DNA from: Acerihabitans sp015654925
Lineage (GTDB): Bacteria > Pseudomonadota > Gammaproteobacteria > Enterobacterales > Enterobacteriaceae
Assembly: GCF_047324175.1 (NCBI RefSeq)
Contig: NZ_CP178732.1
Coordinates: 4,216,001 to 4,280,000, forward strand
Length of the DNA: 64,000 bases
Direction of reading: 5' to 3'
In this document: piece by piece, positions 33,622 to 42,770 of the stretch
Layout: each line of letters opens with the position of its first letter
Position numbering within the stretch: position 1 is the first letter of the stretch
Position numbers and translations under genes: made by a program
The notes under the pieces: model-generated
Told to the model about the DNA's origin: nothing
The model's database searches: none
What the model saw: only the letters and a program-made list of their open reading frames with translations

Positions 33622-34545
33622 CTAAATATACAGGGAGAGTTCGCCCGAGGGGCGGGTCTTGAAGCGGCGGTGCATCCAAAGATATTGATCCGGCGCACGC
33701 ATAATTTCCTGTTCGACCACTTTATTCATATAGCAGGTGGCGGCCATTTCATTATCCAGGGGGTAATCATCCAGCTGCGGCTGGATCAGCAGGCGGTAGC
33801 CCTGGCCATTTTTTTTACGAATCAGCACCACCGGCACCAGTTTGGGTTTAGCGAGCCGCGCCAGGGTATACGTGCCGCGCGTAGTGGCCGCCTGGTTAAC
33901 CGCAAAGAACGGGGCAAAGATGCTGCCGCTGGGGCCATAATCCTGATCCGGGGCAAACCAGACCGTTTCGCCCTGTTTTAATACCTGGATCATGCTGCGC
34001 AAATCCTTGCGATCCAGCATGGCTTTATTGGAGCGCATCCGGCCCCAGGTTTGCACCAGCTCCATCGCCTTGTTGTTATGCGGCCGGTACATCGCCATCA
34101 TCGGCTGGCACAGCCCCATAACGCGGCCGCCCAATTCAAGGGACATAAAATGGATGCCGATGACCATGACGCCCTGATTATGCTCATTCGCCCGCTGCAA
34201 ATTTTGTAAGCCGTACACATCAAACCAGCGTTTAACCCGCTTATCGGGCCAGAACCAGGCCATGCCCGTTTCCATCAGGCCCATGCCGGCGGAAGTGAAA
34301 TTGCCGATAATCGTCCGCTCCAGCTTATCCTTATCCATATTAGGAAAACACAGTTCCAGGTTGCGGCGGGTAATGGCGGCGCGGCGTTTAAGAAACGGCA
34401 TGGACAGGCGTCCAAGCCATCCCCCGAGAAGATACAAGACCGGATAAGGCAACTGGACTAGCAGGAACAGCACACCCAGCCCAAACCAGGTAAGCCAATA
34501 ACGCGGATGTAACAACTTAAGGGAAAATTTTTGAGGGTGGGCCAT
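33622..34545 (-). CDS. lpxP: Lipid A palmitoleoyl/lauroyl acyltransferase LpxP
   Basis: Inner-membrane LPLAT acyltransferase completing lipid A. The catalytic HX4E is H132 and E137 (IHFMSLELGG). A membrane anchor covers about residues 20-42. The sequence follows LpxP more closely than LpxL, for example GVMVIGIHFMSLELGGRVMGLCQPMMA and YRPHNN, so it is read as the cold-induced palmitoleoyltransferase; an LpxL role cannot be excluded without other copies for comparison. Length is 307 aa. Confidence 0.9.
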   Translation of the reverse strand: MAHPQKFSLKLLHPRYWLTWFGLGVLFLLVQLPYPVLYLLGGWLGRLSMPFLKRRAAITRRNLELCFPNMDKDKLERTIIGNFTSAGMGLMETGMAWFWPDKRVKRWFDVYGLQNLQRANEHNQGVMVIGIHFMSLELGGRVMGLCQPMMAMYRPHNNKAMELVQTWGRMRSNKAMLDRKDLRSMIQVLKQGETVWFAPDQDYGPSGSIFAPFFAVNQAATTRGTYTLARLAKPKLVPVVLIRKKNGQGYRLLIQPQLDDYPLDNEMAATCYMNKVVEQEIMRAPDQYLWMHRRFKTRPSGELSLYI

Positions 34546-35001
34546 TTCATCTATTCTTCATAATATTATTGGAAGAGCGGCATAAAAGCGCCCGTCTCCC
34601 GGTTCGTCTGTTATATGACACTACGCATCCGCATTCGTCAGGTAAAAGATGTAATCATCCTTTTCTTCACACTGGCGGCGGCGTAATTAAATAGCGCACG
34701 GCATTGTCATGAAAAGCAGGCCCGCTTCATCAAGCGTCTGGTTATCTGGGTTATCGGAAATGTGCGCCAATAAAGGTAGATAAAAGAGGCTGACGTTACT
34801 GAAAAATCAGACCGGCGGTATGGGGATATCGTAACATATACGTATCGGGAGTAGCCTAAAAATAACGATTAAATTATATGTAGTTTCGTATAGGCCGGAC
34901 ATATTTCTTCATTGTTCATACCGCTAATCTTACGTTTGGCCGCGCGGGTTTTGCCTGGCCACCGCTCCGGCGCAAACGCCGCCGGAGCGTAATTCCCGCG
35001 T
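34546..35001. other. Non-coding gap between lpxP and hpxO
   Basis: This 456-base stretch should contain the lpxP promoter at its left end. No open frame of note, strong hairpin with U-run or recognised RNA motif was seen. Confidence 0.4.
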
Positions 35002-36156
35002 TTAGAGCGGCCCGCCCAGAATCGTTTCGGCCAGGCCGTCGAGGATATGCTCGCCGGTTTCGGTTTTCAGGCTTTGGTACCATTGCCTGGTGGCCGCCGG
35101 ATCTTTGCCATGGGTGATATCGCAGCGTTTACGGGCCTTCAATACCAGTGATTTTACCCGCTCGGCGCGGCTTTCCTGGTAGCGGCGCAAAGCATCTTCC
35201 GTGCCCAGGGAGTGCGTTCGCAGGCTCAGCGCCAGCACCACCGCGTCCTCCATGGCGGCGCAGCCCCCTTGCCCGATATCCGGCGTGGTGCTGTGGGCCG
35301 CGTCCCCGATAAGCACTACCCTGCCGCGCATAAACGTCATGAATGGGTCGATATCATGGATTTCCACCCGATTGGTGGCGTGCGGATCGATACTCTCGAT
35401 CAGGCGCTGCACCGGGAGGCACCAGCCGGCAAAATAGCGGCGTAAATCATCCCGCGCCCGCTCGCGGTGTTGCACCAGCCCTTTGGGCAGCGGCACATCG
35501 AAAAAAAAGTAAAACCGCCCGCCGGCCACCGGCATCAGCGACACCCGCTTGCCTTCGCCGACAAAAGTGGTCCACTGGTTGCGGGGGGCAAGAGTCTCAT
35601 CGGCGTTAACCAGGCCGTTCCAGTTTACATAGCCCGCATAGCGTCTTTCCACGTCGTGCCCCAGCACATGGCGCCTGACCACCGAATGGGTGCCGTCCGC
35701 GCCCACCAGCAGATCGCCGGTCGCCTTGCTGCCGTCGTCAAACCATGCCGTTACGCCGTTGCCGCTATCTTCGATATGCGTCAGGCGCTTATTCAGATGG
35801 ACCCGCTCCTGGCCAAAGGCCTCCAGCAGCATGGCTTGCAGCTCGGCGCGGGCGACCGGATAAGGGAATTCGCCCACCCGGTCCACCAGCGGGCGCATGG
35901 CAAACCGGGTCAGGACCTCCGCGGATTGATAATCATGGTAAGCCATCGCGGCCATATCGCCGCCCAGCGCCTTGATTTGGTCCTGTAACCCCAGGAAATT
36001 GAGGCACTTGACCCCGTTGGGCCACAGGGATATGGCCGCGCCCACCGGTTTTATCATTGATACCGCTTCATAAATTTCAGTGCCATAACCAAAATTTTTC
36101 AGGGCAATGCCGGCGCAAGCGCCGCCCATTCCTGCGCCAATAATGATCGCTTTCAT
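35002..36156 (-). CDS. hpxO: FAD-dependent urate hydroxylase HpxO
   Basis: Flavoprotein monooxygenase that converts urate to 5-hydroxyisourate. The N-terminal FAD motif GAGMGG (residues 8-13), the KPVGAAISLWPNGVKCL segment and GDAAHSTTPDIGQGGCAAMEDA match Klebsiella HpxO closely, as does KARKRCDITHGKD near the C-terminus. Length is 384 aa. The rest of the purine pathway (hydroxyisourate hydrolase, OHCU decarboxylase, allantoinase) is not in the window, so the gene stands alone here. Confidence 0.88.
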   Translation of the reverse strand: MKAIIIGAGMGGACAGIALKNFGYGTEIYEAVSMIKPVGAAISLWPNGVKCLNFLGLQDQIKALGGDMAAMAYHDYQSAEVLTRFAMRPLVDRVGEFPYPVARAELQAMLLEAFGQERVHLNKRLTHIEDSGNGVTAWFDDGSKATGDLLVGADGTHSVVRRHVLGHDVERRYAGYVNWNGLVNADETLAPRNQWTTFVGEGKRVSLMPVAGGRFYFFFDVPLPKGLVQHRERARDDLRRYFAGWCLPVQRLIESIDPHATNRVEIHDIDPFMTFMRGRVVLIGDAAHSTTPDIGQGGCAAMEDAVVLALSLRTHSLGTEDALRRYQESRAERVKSLVLKARKRCDITHGKDPAATRQWYQSLKTETGEHILDGLAETILGGPL

Positions 36157-36372
36157 AATAATGGCCTCTCTCCGGAGACAGTCGCTGCCCCTTTCTCTGT
36201 GCCATTAACCTAAGCAAGGAAAGTGCCATCATTATAACCAGCTGTTTTAATTGAGATTACCACTCCCTGGCATGGGGAATCTGCGGTTGACCGCCGCGCT
36301 TGCACCCCGGGGGCGCACTGAAACATTCGTTGCGCACCACGCTATACACGGTCCTTTCAGCTCGGCCAGCGG

Positions 36373-37443
36373 TTAGCGCGCGGGCGAGCCGTCCAGGGTT
36401 ATGCGCGGGTGAGCGGGCCGGGCCGGGTTTATTTCCCTGACGCTTTGGCGTTTAACCAACGCGCCGCAAATCAGGATATTGGTATGAAACTGGCTGCGTC
36501 CCGTTTCCAGGCGATGCTGCAATAAATCCATGGCCGCGGCGCCGATTTTTTTATTAAACACCTGGATGGTGGTCAGCGGAGGGTCCATTACCGCCGAAAT
36601 CGGCAAGTCGTCAAAACCGATCATCGAGATATCTTCCGGCACCCGCAGCCCATGTTCCTTGAGGGCCTTGATGCAGCCGCAGGCAATGATATCGTTGACG
36701 CAGAAATAACCCTGCGCCAATGAATTGCCCGCCGTCAGATAGCGTTTCATGGCCTGGTAGGCGGCTTCGAAGGTCGAATTGACGCTCAGCGTATGCCGGG
36801 GGTCGAACCGCAGCCCCACCTGGCCGACCAGTTCATGAAAGGCCGCGGTGCGCTGGGCGAAATTCGGCGTATGGGCATCGCTGGTAATCAAACCGATATC
36901 CGTTAAGCCGGTGCGCTGAAAACAGTTCAGGACTTTATATACCGCGCTGCGATTATTCATATTGACAAAATCGTAGGGTAAAAAATCATTTATATTATCA
37001 ATAATGACAAAAGGGACATTCAGGTATTTAAGCGCAGTAAAATCTCCTTGCTCAAATTCGGTGCCTAAAATAATCAATCCCGCCACCGGTTTGGCATAGC
37101 GTTGCTTTTCAACCACCTCCGGCACGCTTATTCCCTCATACGCCACCACTTCCAGGGAAAAATTACCTTTGCCGGCTTGTTCAATCATTCCGTCGATATA
37201 GCCGCTGATAAAAAGACTATGGGCTTCATTGACCGTATTGCCGTGCAGGGCAATTTTCAAAAAACGAATCACCCCCCGAAAATGCTCTTTGCGCGCGGCG
37301 CAGGAGCGATAGTCAAGCTCATGGGCAATTTGCAGTATCCGTTCACGGGTCGCTATGCCCAGGCCGCGCTTGCCGTTCAGGGCGATCGAAACCGCACTTA
37401 GCGATACTCCGGCGCGACGCGCGATATCCTTTAACTTCGCCAT
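36373..37443 (-). CDS. LacI-family transcriptional regulator
   Basis: A 356-aa regulator: an N-terminal LacI helix-turn-helix (residues 2-50; KLKDIARRAGVSLSAVSIALNG) followed by a periplasmic-binding-protein-like sensor domain (about 60-340), including the family segments YFCVNDIIACGCIKAL and ISMIGFDDLPIS. It is divergent from the DhaK-like operon at 37691 and presumably controls it. The inducer is unknown, probably the transported sugar acid or a breakdown product. Helix positions fit a dimeric repressor. Confidence 0.93.
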   Translation of the reverse strand: MAKLKDIARRAGVSLSAVSIALNGKRGLGIATRERILQIAHELDYRSCAARKEHFRGVIRFLKIALHGNTVNEAHSLFISGYIDGMIEQAGKGNFSLEVVAYEGISVPEVVEKQRYAKPVAGLIILGTEFEQGDFTALKYLNVPFVIIDNINDFLPYDFVNMNNRSAVYKVLNCFQRTGLTDIGLITSDAHTPNFAQRTAAFHELVGQVGLRFDPRHTLSVNSTFEAAYQAMKRYLTAGNSLAQGYFCVNDIIACGCIKALKEHGLRVPEDISMIGFDDLPISAVMDPPLTTIQVFNKKIGAAAMDLLQHRLETGRSQFHTNILICGALVKRQSVREINPARPAHPRITLDGSPAR

Positions 37444-37538
37444 GGCGACCCCTTATTTTTTGCCTTACGGTAATAACATCACAAATATAAAAAAATGTGA
37501 CGCAAAACTTGGCTAATTTTTTATAAAAATGTAGGGCG

Positions 37539-37554
37539 TGTGATTCTTCTCACA
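37539..37554 (+). promoter_or_regulatory. CRP-cAMP site in the LacI/DhaK divergent region
   Basis: TGTGA-TTCTTC-TCACA is a perfect CRP core in the 247-base divergent region. Its centre is near 37546.5; a candidate -10 TAAAAT at 37581-37586 would put it about 46 bases before transcription start. This indicates catabolite control of the operon to the right. Confidence 0.8.
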
Positions 37555-37690
37555 AATTAAAATCCATACTATTTTTTTAGTAAAATTTTAGTTTACAGCT
37601 TTTAGCGGCGCTACCATTATCCCGTTCAACACGTCTTCTTAATATTTTTAATTCCCTGACGCAGGTTCGGGGTGCCGAGGTGATAAGCCC

Positions 37691-38704
37691 ATGAAAAAAT
37701 TTATTAATGCGCCTGCCGACTATGTCCTGGAAATGCTGGCCGGTATTTATTATGCCCACCCGCGGCAGCTTACTTATGTTAATGATGACTTGCATTGCCT
37801 GGTTACCGCCCAAGCGGTCAAACCGGGCAAAGTCGGGCTGGTCACCGGGGGCGGCTCGGGCCATTTGCCATTATTCCTCGGCTATGTGGGCGACGGCCTG
37901 CTGGACGGCTGCGCGGTCGGCGACGTCTTTCAATCGCCCTCGGCGGAGCAAATTCTCAATGTCACCAAAGCAGTGGATCAGGGGGCCGGCGTGCTTTATC
38001 TGTTCGGCAATTACAGCGGCGATATTTTGAATTTCGATATGGCGGCCGAACTGGCTGATTTCGAGGATATCCAGACCGCCAAAGTCGTCGGCGCCGATGA
38101 TGTGGGCTCGGCCCCGCTGGAACGCCAGTCCAAACGTCGCGGCGTCGCCGGTATATTTTTTATGTATAAAATCGCCGGCGCCGCCGCGGCGCGCGGGTTG
38201 CCGCTGCACGAAGTGGAGCGGCTGGCGCACCTGGCCGGCGCGGCGACCAAAACGCTGGGCGTGGCATTATCCCCTTGCATCATTCCCGAGGTAGGCAGCC
38301 CGGCTTTTTCGGTCGCCGAGGACGAAATGGAAATCGGGATGGGGATTCACGGCGAACCCGGCATTCTGACCCAGTCCCGGGACAGCGCCGATCGCATCAT
38401 CGATCGTATTCTGCCGATGTTATTGGACGAACTGACTTTCCAGCCGGGAGACCGGGCGGCGGTGTTACTCAACGGGCTAGGCGCCACCCCGCAAGATGAA
38501 CTCTATATTCTCTACAGCCGCGTCCACCAGCTCCTGGCGGAACGCCGGATTCCGGTATTTCATGTTTATTGCGGCGAATACGCCACCGCCATGGAGATGA
38601 CCGGTTTTTCATTATCGGTGTGCAAACTGGATGATGAATTAGCGGGTTATTTGGCACAACCGGCTCATACCCCCTTCTTTACTCAGCTCCCATTGGCGCC
38701 ATGA
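37691..38704 (+). CDS. DhaK-like dihydroxyacetone kinase subunit
   Basis: DAK1-domain protein of 337 aa that binds a short ketose or aldose for phosphorylation. Substrate residues known in E. coli DhaK are present as H58 (SGH), D111 (YSGDILNF) and H220 (GIHGEPG), the last forming the covalent hemiaminal. The usual GGGSGHEP reads GGGSGHLP here. With the adjacent DhaL-like subunit it should form a complete kinase; no PTS DhaM is present, so ATP may be the donor. The true substrate may be a C3/C4 sugar or aldehyde. Confidence 0.85.
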   Translation: MKKFINAPADYVLEMLAGIYYAHPRQLTYVNDDLHCLVTAQAVKPGKVGLVTGGGSGHLPLFLGYVGDGLLDGCAVGDVFQSPSAEQILNVTKAVDQGAGVLYLFGNYSGDILNFDMAAELADFEDIQTAKVVGADDVGSAPLERQSKRRGVAGIFFMYKIAGAAAARGLPLHEVERLAHLAGAATKTLGVALSPCIIPEVGSPAFSVAEDEMEIGMGIHGEPGILTQSRDSADRIIDRILPMLLDELTFQPGDRAAVLLNGLGATPQDELYILYSRVHQLLAERRIPVFHVYCGEYATAMEMTGFSLSVCKLDDELAGYLAQPAHTPFFTQLPLAP

Positions 38705-38719
38705 ACGCAAGGACCCAAG

Positions 38720-39361
38720 ATGAAAATGTATTTATCCCCGGCCGATTGCCGGCAATTAATCGCCGCCTGGTATGCCGAACTGAGCCGCCAGCGGGAAGCG
38801 TTAATTAATCTGGATCAACAGGTTGGCGACGGCGACCTGGGCATTACCATGCAAAAGGCGTTTGCCGCCGCCGCCCAGGTGGAACCCACCGTCGGCGCGG
38901 GAATTGAAAAACTGCTGATCCAATGCGGGATCGCCATGGCCAAGGCCGCCCCATCCACCATGGGTACGCTTATGGCGACGGGTTTTATGCGCGGCGGCAA
39001 AGCGCTGCCCGCTGATACCGCCCGGTTGGATGGCCCGGCGCTGGCGCTGTTTTTTACCGCTTTTACCCAAGGCATCGCCGAACGCGGCAAAGCGCGGCCT
39101 GGGGACAAAACGGTGCTGGACGTTTTACTGCCCGCCTCGCAGGCGCTGCATCTGTCGGTAGCCCGGCAGTCCCCGCTGAGCGATGGGGTCAATGCCGCCT
39201 ACCTGGCCGCTCAGGCGGGGCTGGAAGCGACCCGCGCCATGGTGCCGCAACAGGGCAAAGCCGCCTGCTTTGTCGAAAAGAGCCTGGGCATCCCCGATCC
39301 TGGGGGGGCCGTGGCGGTGATTCTGTTTCACGTGCTCGATGAGTTCGTCCGCGCGGGCTAA
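38720..39361 (+). CDS. DhaL-like kinase nucleotide-binding subunit (divergent)
   Basis: DAK2-domain protein of 213 aa. The Mg-binding aspartates D32, D37 and D39 (LDQQVGDGDLG) are intact, and the ERGKARPGDKTVLDVL and DPGG segments match DhaL. The nucleotide loop is odd: where E. coli DhaL has GGASGPLFG, this protein has PSTMGTL (78-84). It begins 15 bases after the dhaK-like gene. It should carry the ATP or ADP needed by its partner, but the changed loop marks a distinct subfamily. Confidence 0.82.
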   Translation: MKMYLSPADCRQLIAAWYAELSRQREALINLDQQVGDGDLGITMQKAFAAAAQVEPTVGAGIEKLLIQCGIAMAKAAPSTMGTLMATGFMRGGKALPADTARLDGPALALFFTAFTQGIAERGKARPGDKTVLDVLLPASQALHLSVARQSPLSDGVNAAYLAAQAGLEATRAMVPQQGKAACFVEKSLGIPDPGGAVAVILFHVLDEFVRAG

Positions 39362-39450
39362 GCGCCTCGCGGCAATGATTATCCCGGCATGCCGCACCGG
39401 TTTTGGCCAGGATTTCCCACTGATAAAACACCTAACAGCTAACGAGGCAT

Positions 39451-40353
39451 ATGATGAAAAAACTTCAGGGTATTACCACCGCGATGGTGACGCCGTTTAA
39501 TCAGGACGGCTCGGTTAATTATGAATCCGTGGGACAATTAACCGAGTTTCTGGTGACCAAAGGCGTGCACTGCCTGTATCCCTTGGGCACCACCGGCGAG
39601 ATGCTCCGGTTAAGCGAGCAGGAACGCAAGCGGGTCGCCGAAACGGTGATTTCGCGCAATAACGGCCGCGCCACCGCGTATATCCACGTTGGGGCGATGT
39701 CCCAGGCGGAAACCCTCGCGCTGGCCCGGCATGCCTATGATGCCGGCGCCGACGGTATCGGCGTAGTTACGCCGGCGTTTTTTGGCGCCAACGATCGCGA
39801 ACTGGCGACCTATTTCATTAACGTCGCCCGCGCGGTCCCGGATGACTTTCCGGTCTATTTATATAATATTCCTCAATGTGCGGCCAACAATTTATCCGCT
39901 GAGCTGGCGCAGCAAATTGCCGAGCAATGCCCGAATGTTGTAGGAATTAAATACAGCTTCCCGGACTATTTAATGGTGAATAACTATCTGGCCATTAATG
40001 ACAGCCAATTTTCGGTGGTCGTCGGGGCGGACCGTTTATTCTTGCCGGCATTGGCCATGGGTTGTGACGGCGTGGTATCCGGAGTGTCGTGCGTTTATCC
40101 CGAACCTTTCCTGGCGGTCTATAACGCTTTTGTCCAGGGAGATATTATCGCGGCGCGCCGGGCGCAAAGAATCGCCAATAAATTTTGTGAATTGTTACGT
40201 AACGGCAGCAATATGTCCTATTTCAAAGAAGGATTGAAATATCGCGGTATAGACGCCGGGGTTATGCGGGCGCCGCAATTGGATTTGCCCGCGGATGAAA
40301 TAACCATCCTGAGAAATAAGCTAGAGCAGCTTCAGGGTGAAAGCGGATTTTAA
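39451..40353 (+). CDS. DHDPS/N-acetylneuraminate lyase-family aldolase
   Basis: A 300-aa class I aldolase or synthase of the DapA/NanA fold. GTTGE (46-50), Y138 (VYLYNIP) and Schiff-base lysine K167 (GIKYS) are intact. Family members make or cleave pyruvate adducts. In a kinase/MFS operon the likely role is retro-aldol cleavage of a 2-keto-3-deoxy acid to pyruvate and an aldehyde, not lysine synthesis. A gap of 89 bases separates it from the DhaL-like gene; the MFS gene follows after 89 bases. Confidence 0.85.
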   Translation: MMKKLQGITTAMVTPFNQDGSVNYESVGQLTEFLVTKGVHCLYPLGTTGEMLRLSEQERKRVAETVISRNNGRATAYIHVGAMSQAETLALARHAYDAGADGIGVVTPAFFGANDRELATYFINVARAVPDDFPVYLYNIPQCAANNLSAELAQQIAEQCPNVVGIKYSFPDYLMVNNYLAINDSQFSVVVGADRLFLPALAMGCDGVVSGVSCVYPEPFLAVYNAFVQGDIIAARRAQRIANKFCELLRNGSNMSYFKEGLKYRGIDAGVMRAPQLDLPADEITILRNKLEQLQGESGF

Positions 40354-40442
40354 TCCGCTGTATTTTATCGACATTTCACCTGATTAAAAAAATTATAATG
40401 TACTTCTCCCATAGTCATGCCCATGATTAGAGGTAATTTGAT

Positions 40443-41747
40443 ATGAGAAGAATCACGACGTCTACGGCCCTACACCCCGGAGCCAGTAAAACCGCACCCC
40501 GAAAAATAGCCGGATCGAGATTACGCTGGTATCTGGTTATTGTTATTTTGCTGGCCGCCATTACCAATTATCTGGATCGCGCCAACCTCAGCGTTGCTAA
40601 TTCCACCATTGCCGGGGAATTTGGTTTATCGTCCCTGCAAATGGGGCTGCTGCTCTCGGCTTTTTTATGGCCTTATGCGCTGGCCAATCTACCCGCCGGT
40701 TATTTGGTGGATAAATATGGCCCGAAAAAGCTATTTTCTTTTGCCGCGGGCGGCTGGTCCCTGGTCACTATATTATGCTCGCTGGTCAATGGGTTCGGCG
40801 TATTTTATGCCCTACGGATGCTATTAGGGGTAACGGAATCGCCCTTTTTTACTTCCGGGATTAAAGTCACCAACGCCTGGTTCGCCAAAGAAGAGCGCGG
40901 CCTGCCGACGTCGATATTTAATACCGGCTCACAAATCGCCAACGCCATTGCGCCGCCGTTGTTAACCATCCTGATGCTCACCCTGGGATGGCGCGGCATG
41001 TTTGTGGTAATCGGCGCGCTGGGGCTGCTGATCCTGGCATGTTGGCTGAAACTTTACCGCGACCCGGACGCCCATGAACTGCAAGAGATCAAGGAACTCC
41101 CCGTCGATGCCGCCGCCGGCATGGCTACCCCTACCCGCAGTTGGGGATCGCTGTTTCGCGAGCGATCCACCTGGGGAATGGTCATCGGCTGTTTCGGTAT
41201 CTATTTCACCGTATGGGTTTATCTTACCTGGTTGCCGCGTTATCTGGAGCACGATCGCCATATGAGCCTGATGACCACCGGCTGGGTGGCGGCGATACCG
41301 TTTTTTGTCGGCATTTTCGGCGTACTGATCGGCGGTTGGCTGTCGGATCGGCTGATCCGCAACGGTATGAAAGCCATTACCGCACGTAAGATACCCATCG
41401 TCGGCGGAGCGGTGATTGCCGCCTGCGCCGTCGCGCCGGTGCCGTTTATTACAAGTACGCCGCTGTGCATCTTGCTGTTGGCCATTGGTTATTTTGCCGC
41501 CCAGCTTCCTTCGGGGGCTATCTGGACGCTGGCAACCGACGTGGCGCCCAACGGCTCGGTAGGATCGCTGGGTTCGATCCAGAACTTCGGCGGATTTATC
41601 GGTGCCGCGCTGGCGCCGGTGGTGGCGGGGCTCATCCTGGATGTTACCGGCAATTTCACCTATGTTTTTCTTTCCGGCGCGGTATTGCTGCTGGTCGGCG
41701 CATTCAGCTATGGTTTCATTCTTAAAGAACCGATTGCGGAAAAATAA
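40443..41747 (+). CDS. MFS transporter, anion:cation symporter (ACS) family
   Basis: A 434-aa transporter with 12 hydrophobic segments. NYLDRANLSVAN in the first helix and the loop GYLVDKYGPKKLF are typical of the ACS family, which carries sugar acids such as galactonate and glucarate as well as phthalate-like anions. It is the last gene of the dhaK-like/dhaL-like/aldolase operon and probably imports the substrate. A weak hairpin (41751-41770) follows the gene. Confidence 0.88.
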   Translation: MRRITTSTALHPGASKTAPRKIAGSRLRWYLVIVILLAAITNYLDRANLSVANSTIAGEFGLSSLQMGLLLSAFLWPYALANLPAGYLVDKYGPKKLFSFAAGGWSLVTILCSLVNGFGVFYALRMLLGVTESPFFTSGIKVTNAWFAKEERGLPTSIFNTGSQIANAIAPPLLTILMLTLGWRGMFVVIGALGLLILACWLKLYRDPDAHELQEIKELPVDAAAGMATPTRSWGSLFRERSTWGMVIGCFGIYFTVWVYLTWLPRYLEHDRHMSLMTTGWVAAIPFFVGIFGVLIGGWLSDRLIRNGMKAITARKIPIVGGAVIAACAVAPVPFITSTPLCILLLAIGYFAAQLPSGAIWTLATDVAPNGSVGSLGSIQNFGGFIGAALAPVVAGLILDVTGNFTYVFLSGAVLLLVGAFSYGFILKEPIAEK

Positions 41748-41750
41748 CCG

Positions 41751-41770
41751 TCCCGACGCGCTGGTCGGGA
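41751..41770 (+). terminator. Hairpin after the MFS gene
   Basis: TCCCGAC and GTCGGGA arms with a 6-base loop begin 4 bases after the stop. No U-run follows, so termination would be weak or Rho-dependent. Confidence 0.4.
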
Positions 41771-41798
41771 TCAGGATGCCAAAGGCCTGGCGGCGCGA

Positions 41799-42293
41799 TT
41801 AATTTTTCTTATCTTTTCTTTGCACGCCGCTGGCTTTTTTATGGGATTTAACGGCCGGCGGCTGCATGCTGCCCCCATCGGCAAACACATAATCACCGTT
41901 GGCATACACCACCTGGGCCTGGCACTCAACCGTGGGCTTAGCCACCCGGCGCAGCTTCATGCCGTCATAGGACATGACGCCATTGGCCACGGTGATATCC
42001 CTATATTCGTTTTTAACGTTGACGTTATAAAGCTGCTCGCCGCGCCAGGTCAGCTTGCCGCGCCGCGCGATGGTGCTCTGCCACTGGCGGCAGTCCAGCG
42101 TATCCCCGGCCCGATTAACAATAAGACTGGCAATCGCTTCCGGGCTGGTCAGCCGTTTTTGCGGCCCGTCGCTCATCCATACCCCGGCCACATCCGCAGG
42201 GGCCGGCGTTTGCGCCACTGCGGAATAGTCGGCATAACCGGCGCATCCGACCAGGGTAATCACCGCCAGACCCGTGACAATATTTTTTATCAT
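41799..42293 (-). CDS. yedD: YedD-family lipoprotein
   Basis: A 164-aa lipoprotein of unknown function. The lipobox LVGC gives lipidated C17, counting from the ATG at 42293, which has AAGG at a good distance; an ATG at 42299 adds two residues. The conserved part (SPEAIASLIVNRAGDTLDCRQW, LTWRGEQLYNV, YDGMKLRRV, PTVECQAQ) matches E. coli YedD. The C-terminal 40 residues are basic and repeat-poor, longer than in E. coli. Probably outer-membrane anchored. Confidence 0.88.
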   Translation of the reverse strand: MIKNIVTGLAVITLVGCAGYADYSAVAQTPAPADVAGVWMSDGPQKRLTSPEAIASLIVNRAGDTLDCRQWQSTIARRGKLTWRGEQLYNVNVKNEYRDITVANGVMSYDGMKLRRVAKPTVECQAQVVYANGDYVFADGGSMQPPAVKSHKKASGVQRKDKKN

Positions 42294-42434
42294 ACCCATA
42301 TCCTTATAAAGTCGAAGCGGAATTTTAGCATTAAAAGCCTGAGATTGTTAAAAGCATATTGGCGGTCCGCACCTCTTTCCCGAGCTAATGCCGGCCCCGG
42401 AGCCGGGTCGGTAGTTGCCGATGAAATACAAGGC

Positions 42435-42463
42435 AAAAAAAAACCCCGACAGAGTCGAGGTTT
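42435..42463 (-). terminator. Terminator of the csp gene
   Basis: On the minus strand AAACCTCGAC and GTCGGGGTTT form a 10-pair stem with one G-U, followed by a long T-run. It lies 95 bases after the csp stop. Confidence 0.85.
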
Positions 42464-42557
42464 ATAATTTTTTCGGTCCGGTTAGAGTAACTTGGCTGCT
42501 CCGGCCTGAGCCATCATCGCTATCGCAAGCACTTTACCTGGGCCTGTCTGTAATAAA

Positions 42558-42770
42558 TTACAGCGCTACAACGTTAGTTGCAGACGGGCCTTTCTGGCCT
42601 TGTTCGATGTTGAACTCGACCTGTTGGCCTTCGTCCAGGGTTTTGAAATCATTGCTCTGGATTGCAGAGAAGTGAACGAACACATCTTTGCTGCCGTCAG
42701 CAGGGGTGATAAAACCAAAACCTTTACCAGCATCAAACCATTTTACTGAACCAGTCATTTTGTTAGACAT
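42558..42770 (-). CDS. CspA-family cold-shock protein
   Basis: A 70-aa nucleic-acid-binding OB-fold protein with RNP1 KGFGFI and RNP2 VFVHFS, starting MSNKMTGSVKWF as in CspA/CspG types. It differs from the CspE at 31878 in about a third of residues. A long 5' UTR of roughly 170 bases with a cold box and a matching promoter points to cold induction through mRNA structure, like E. coli cspA. The exact paralogue cannot be named from one locus. Confidence 0.93.
   Translation of the reverse strand: MSNKMTGSVKWFDAGKGFGFITPADGSKDVFVHFSAIQSNDFKTLDEGQQVEFNIEQGQKGPSATNVVAL

Noticed and set aside
37460..37500. Second CRP-like element with TCACA and TGTGA arms
   Set aside because: Arms are in the reverse order with a 12-base spacer, which is not a CRP site; only the one at 37539 fits.
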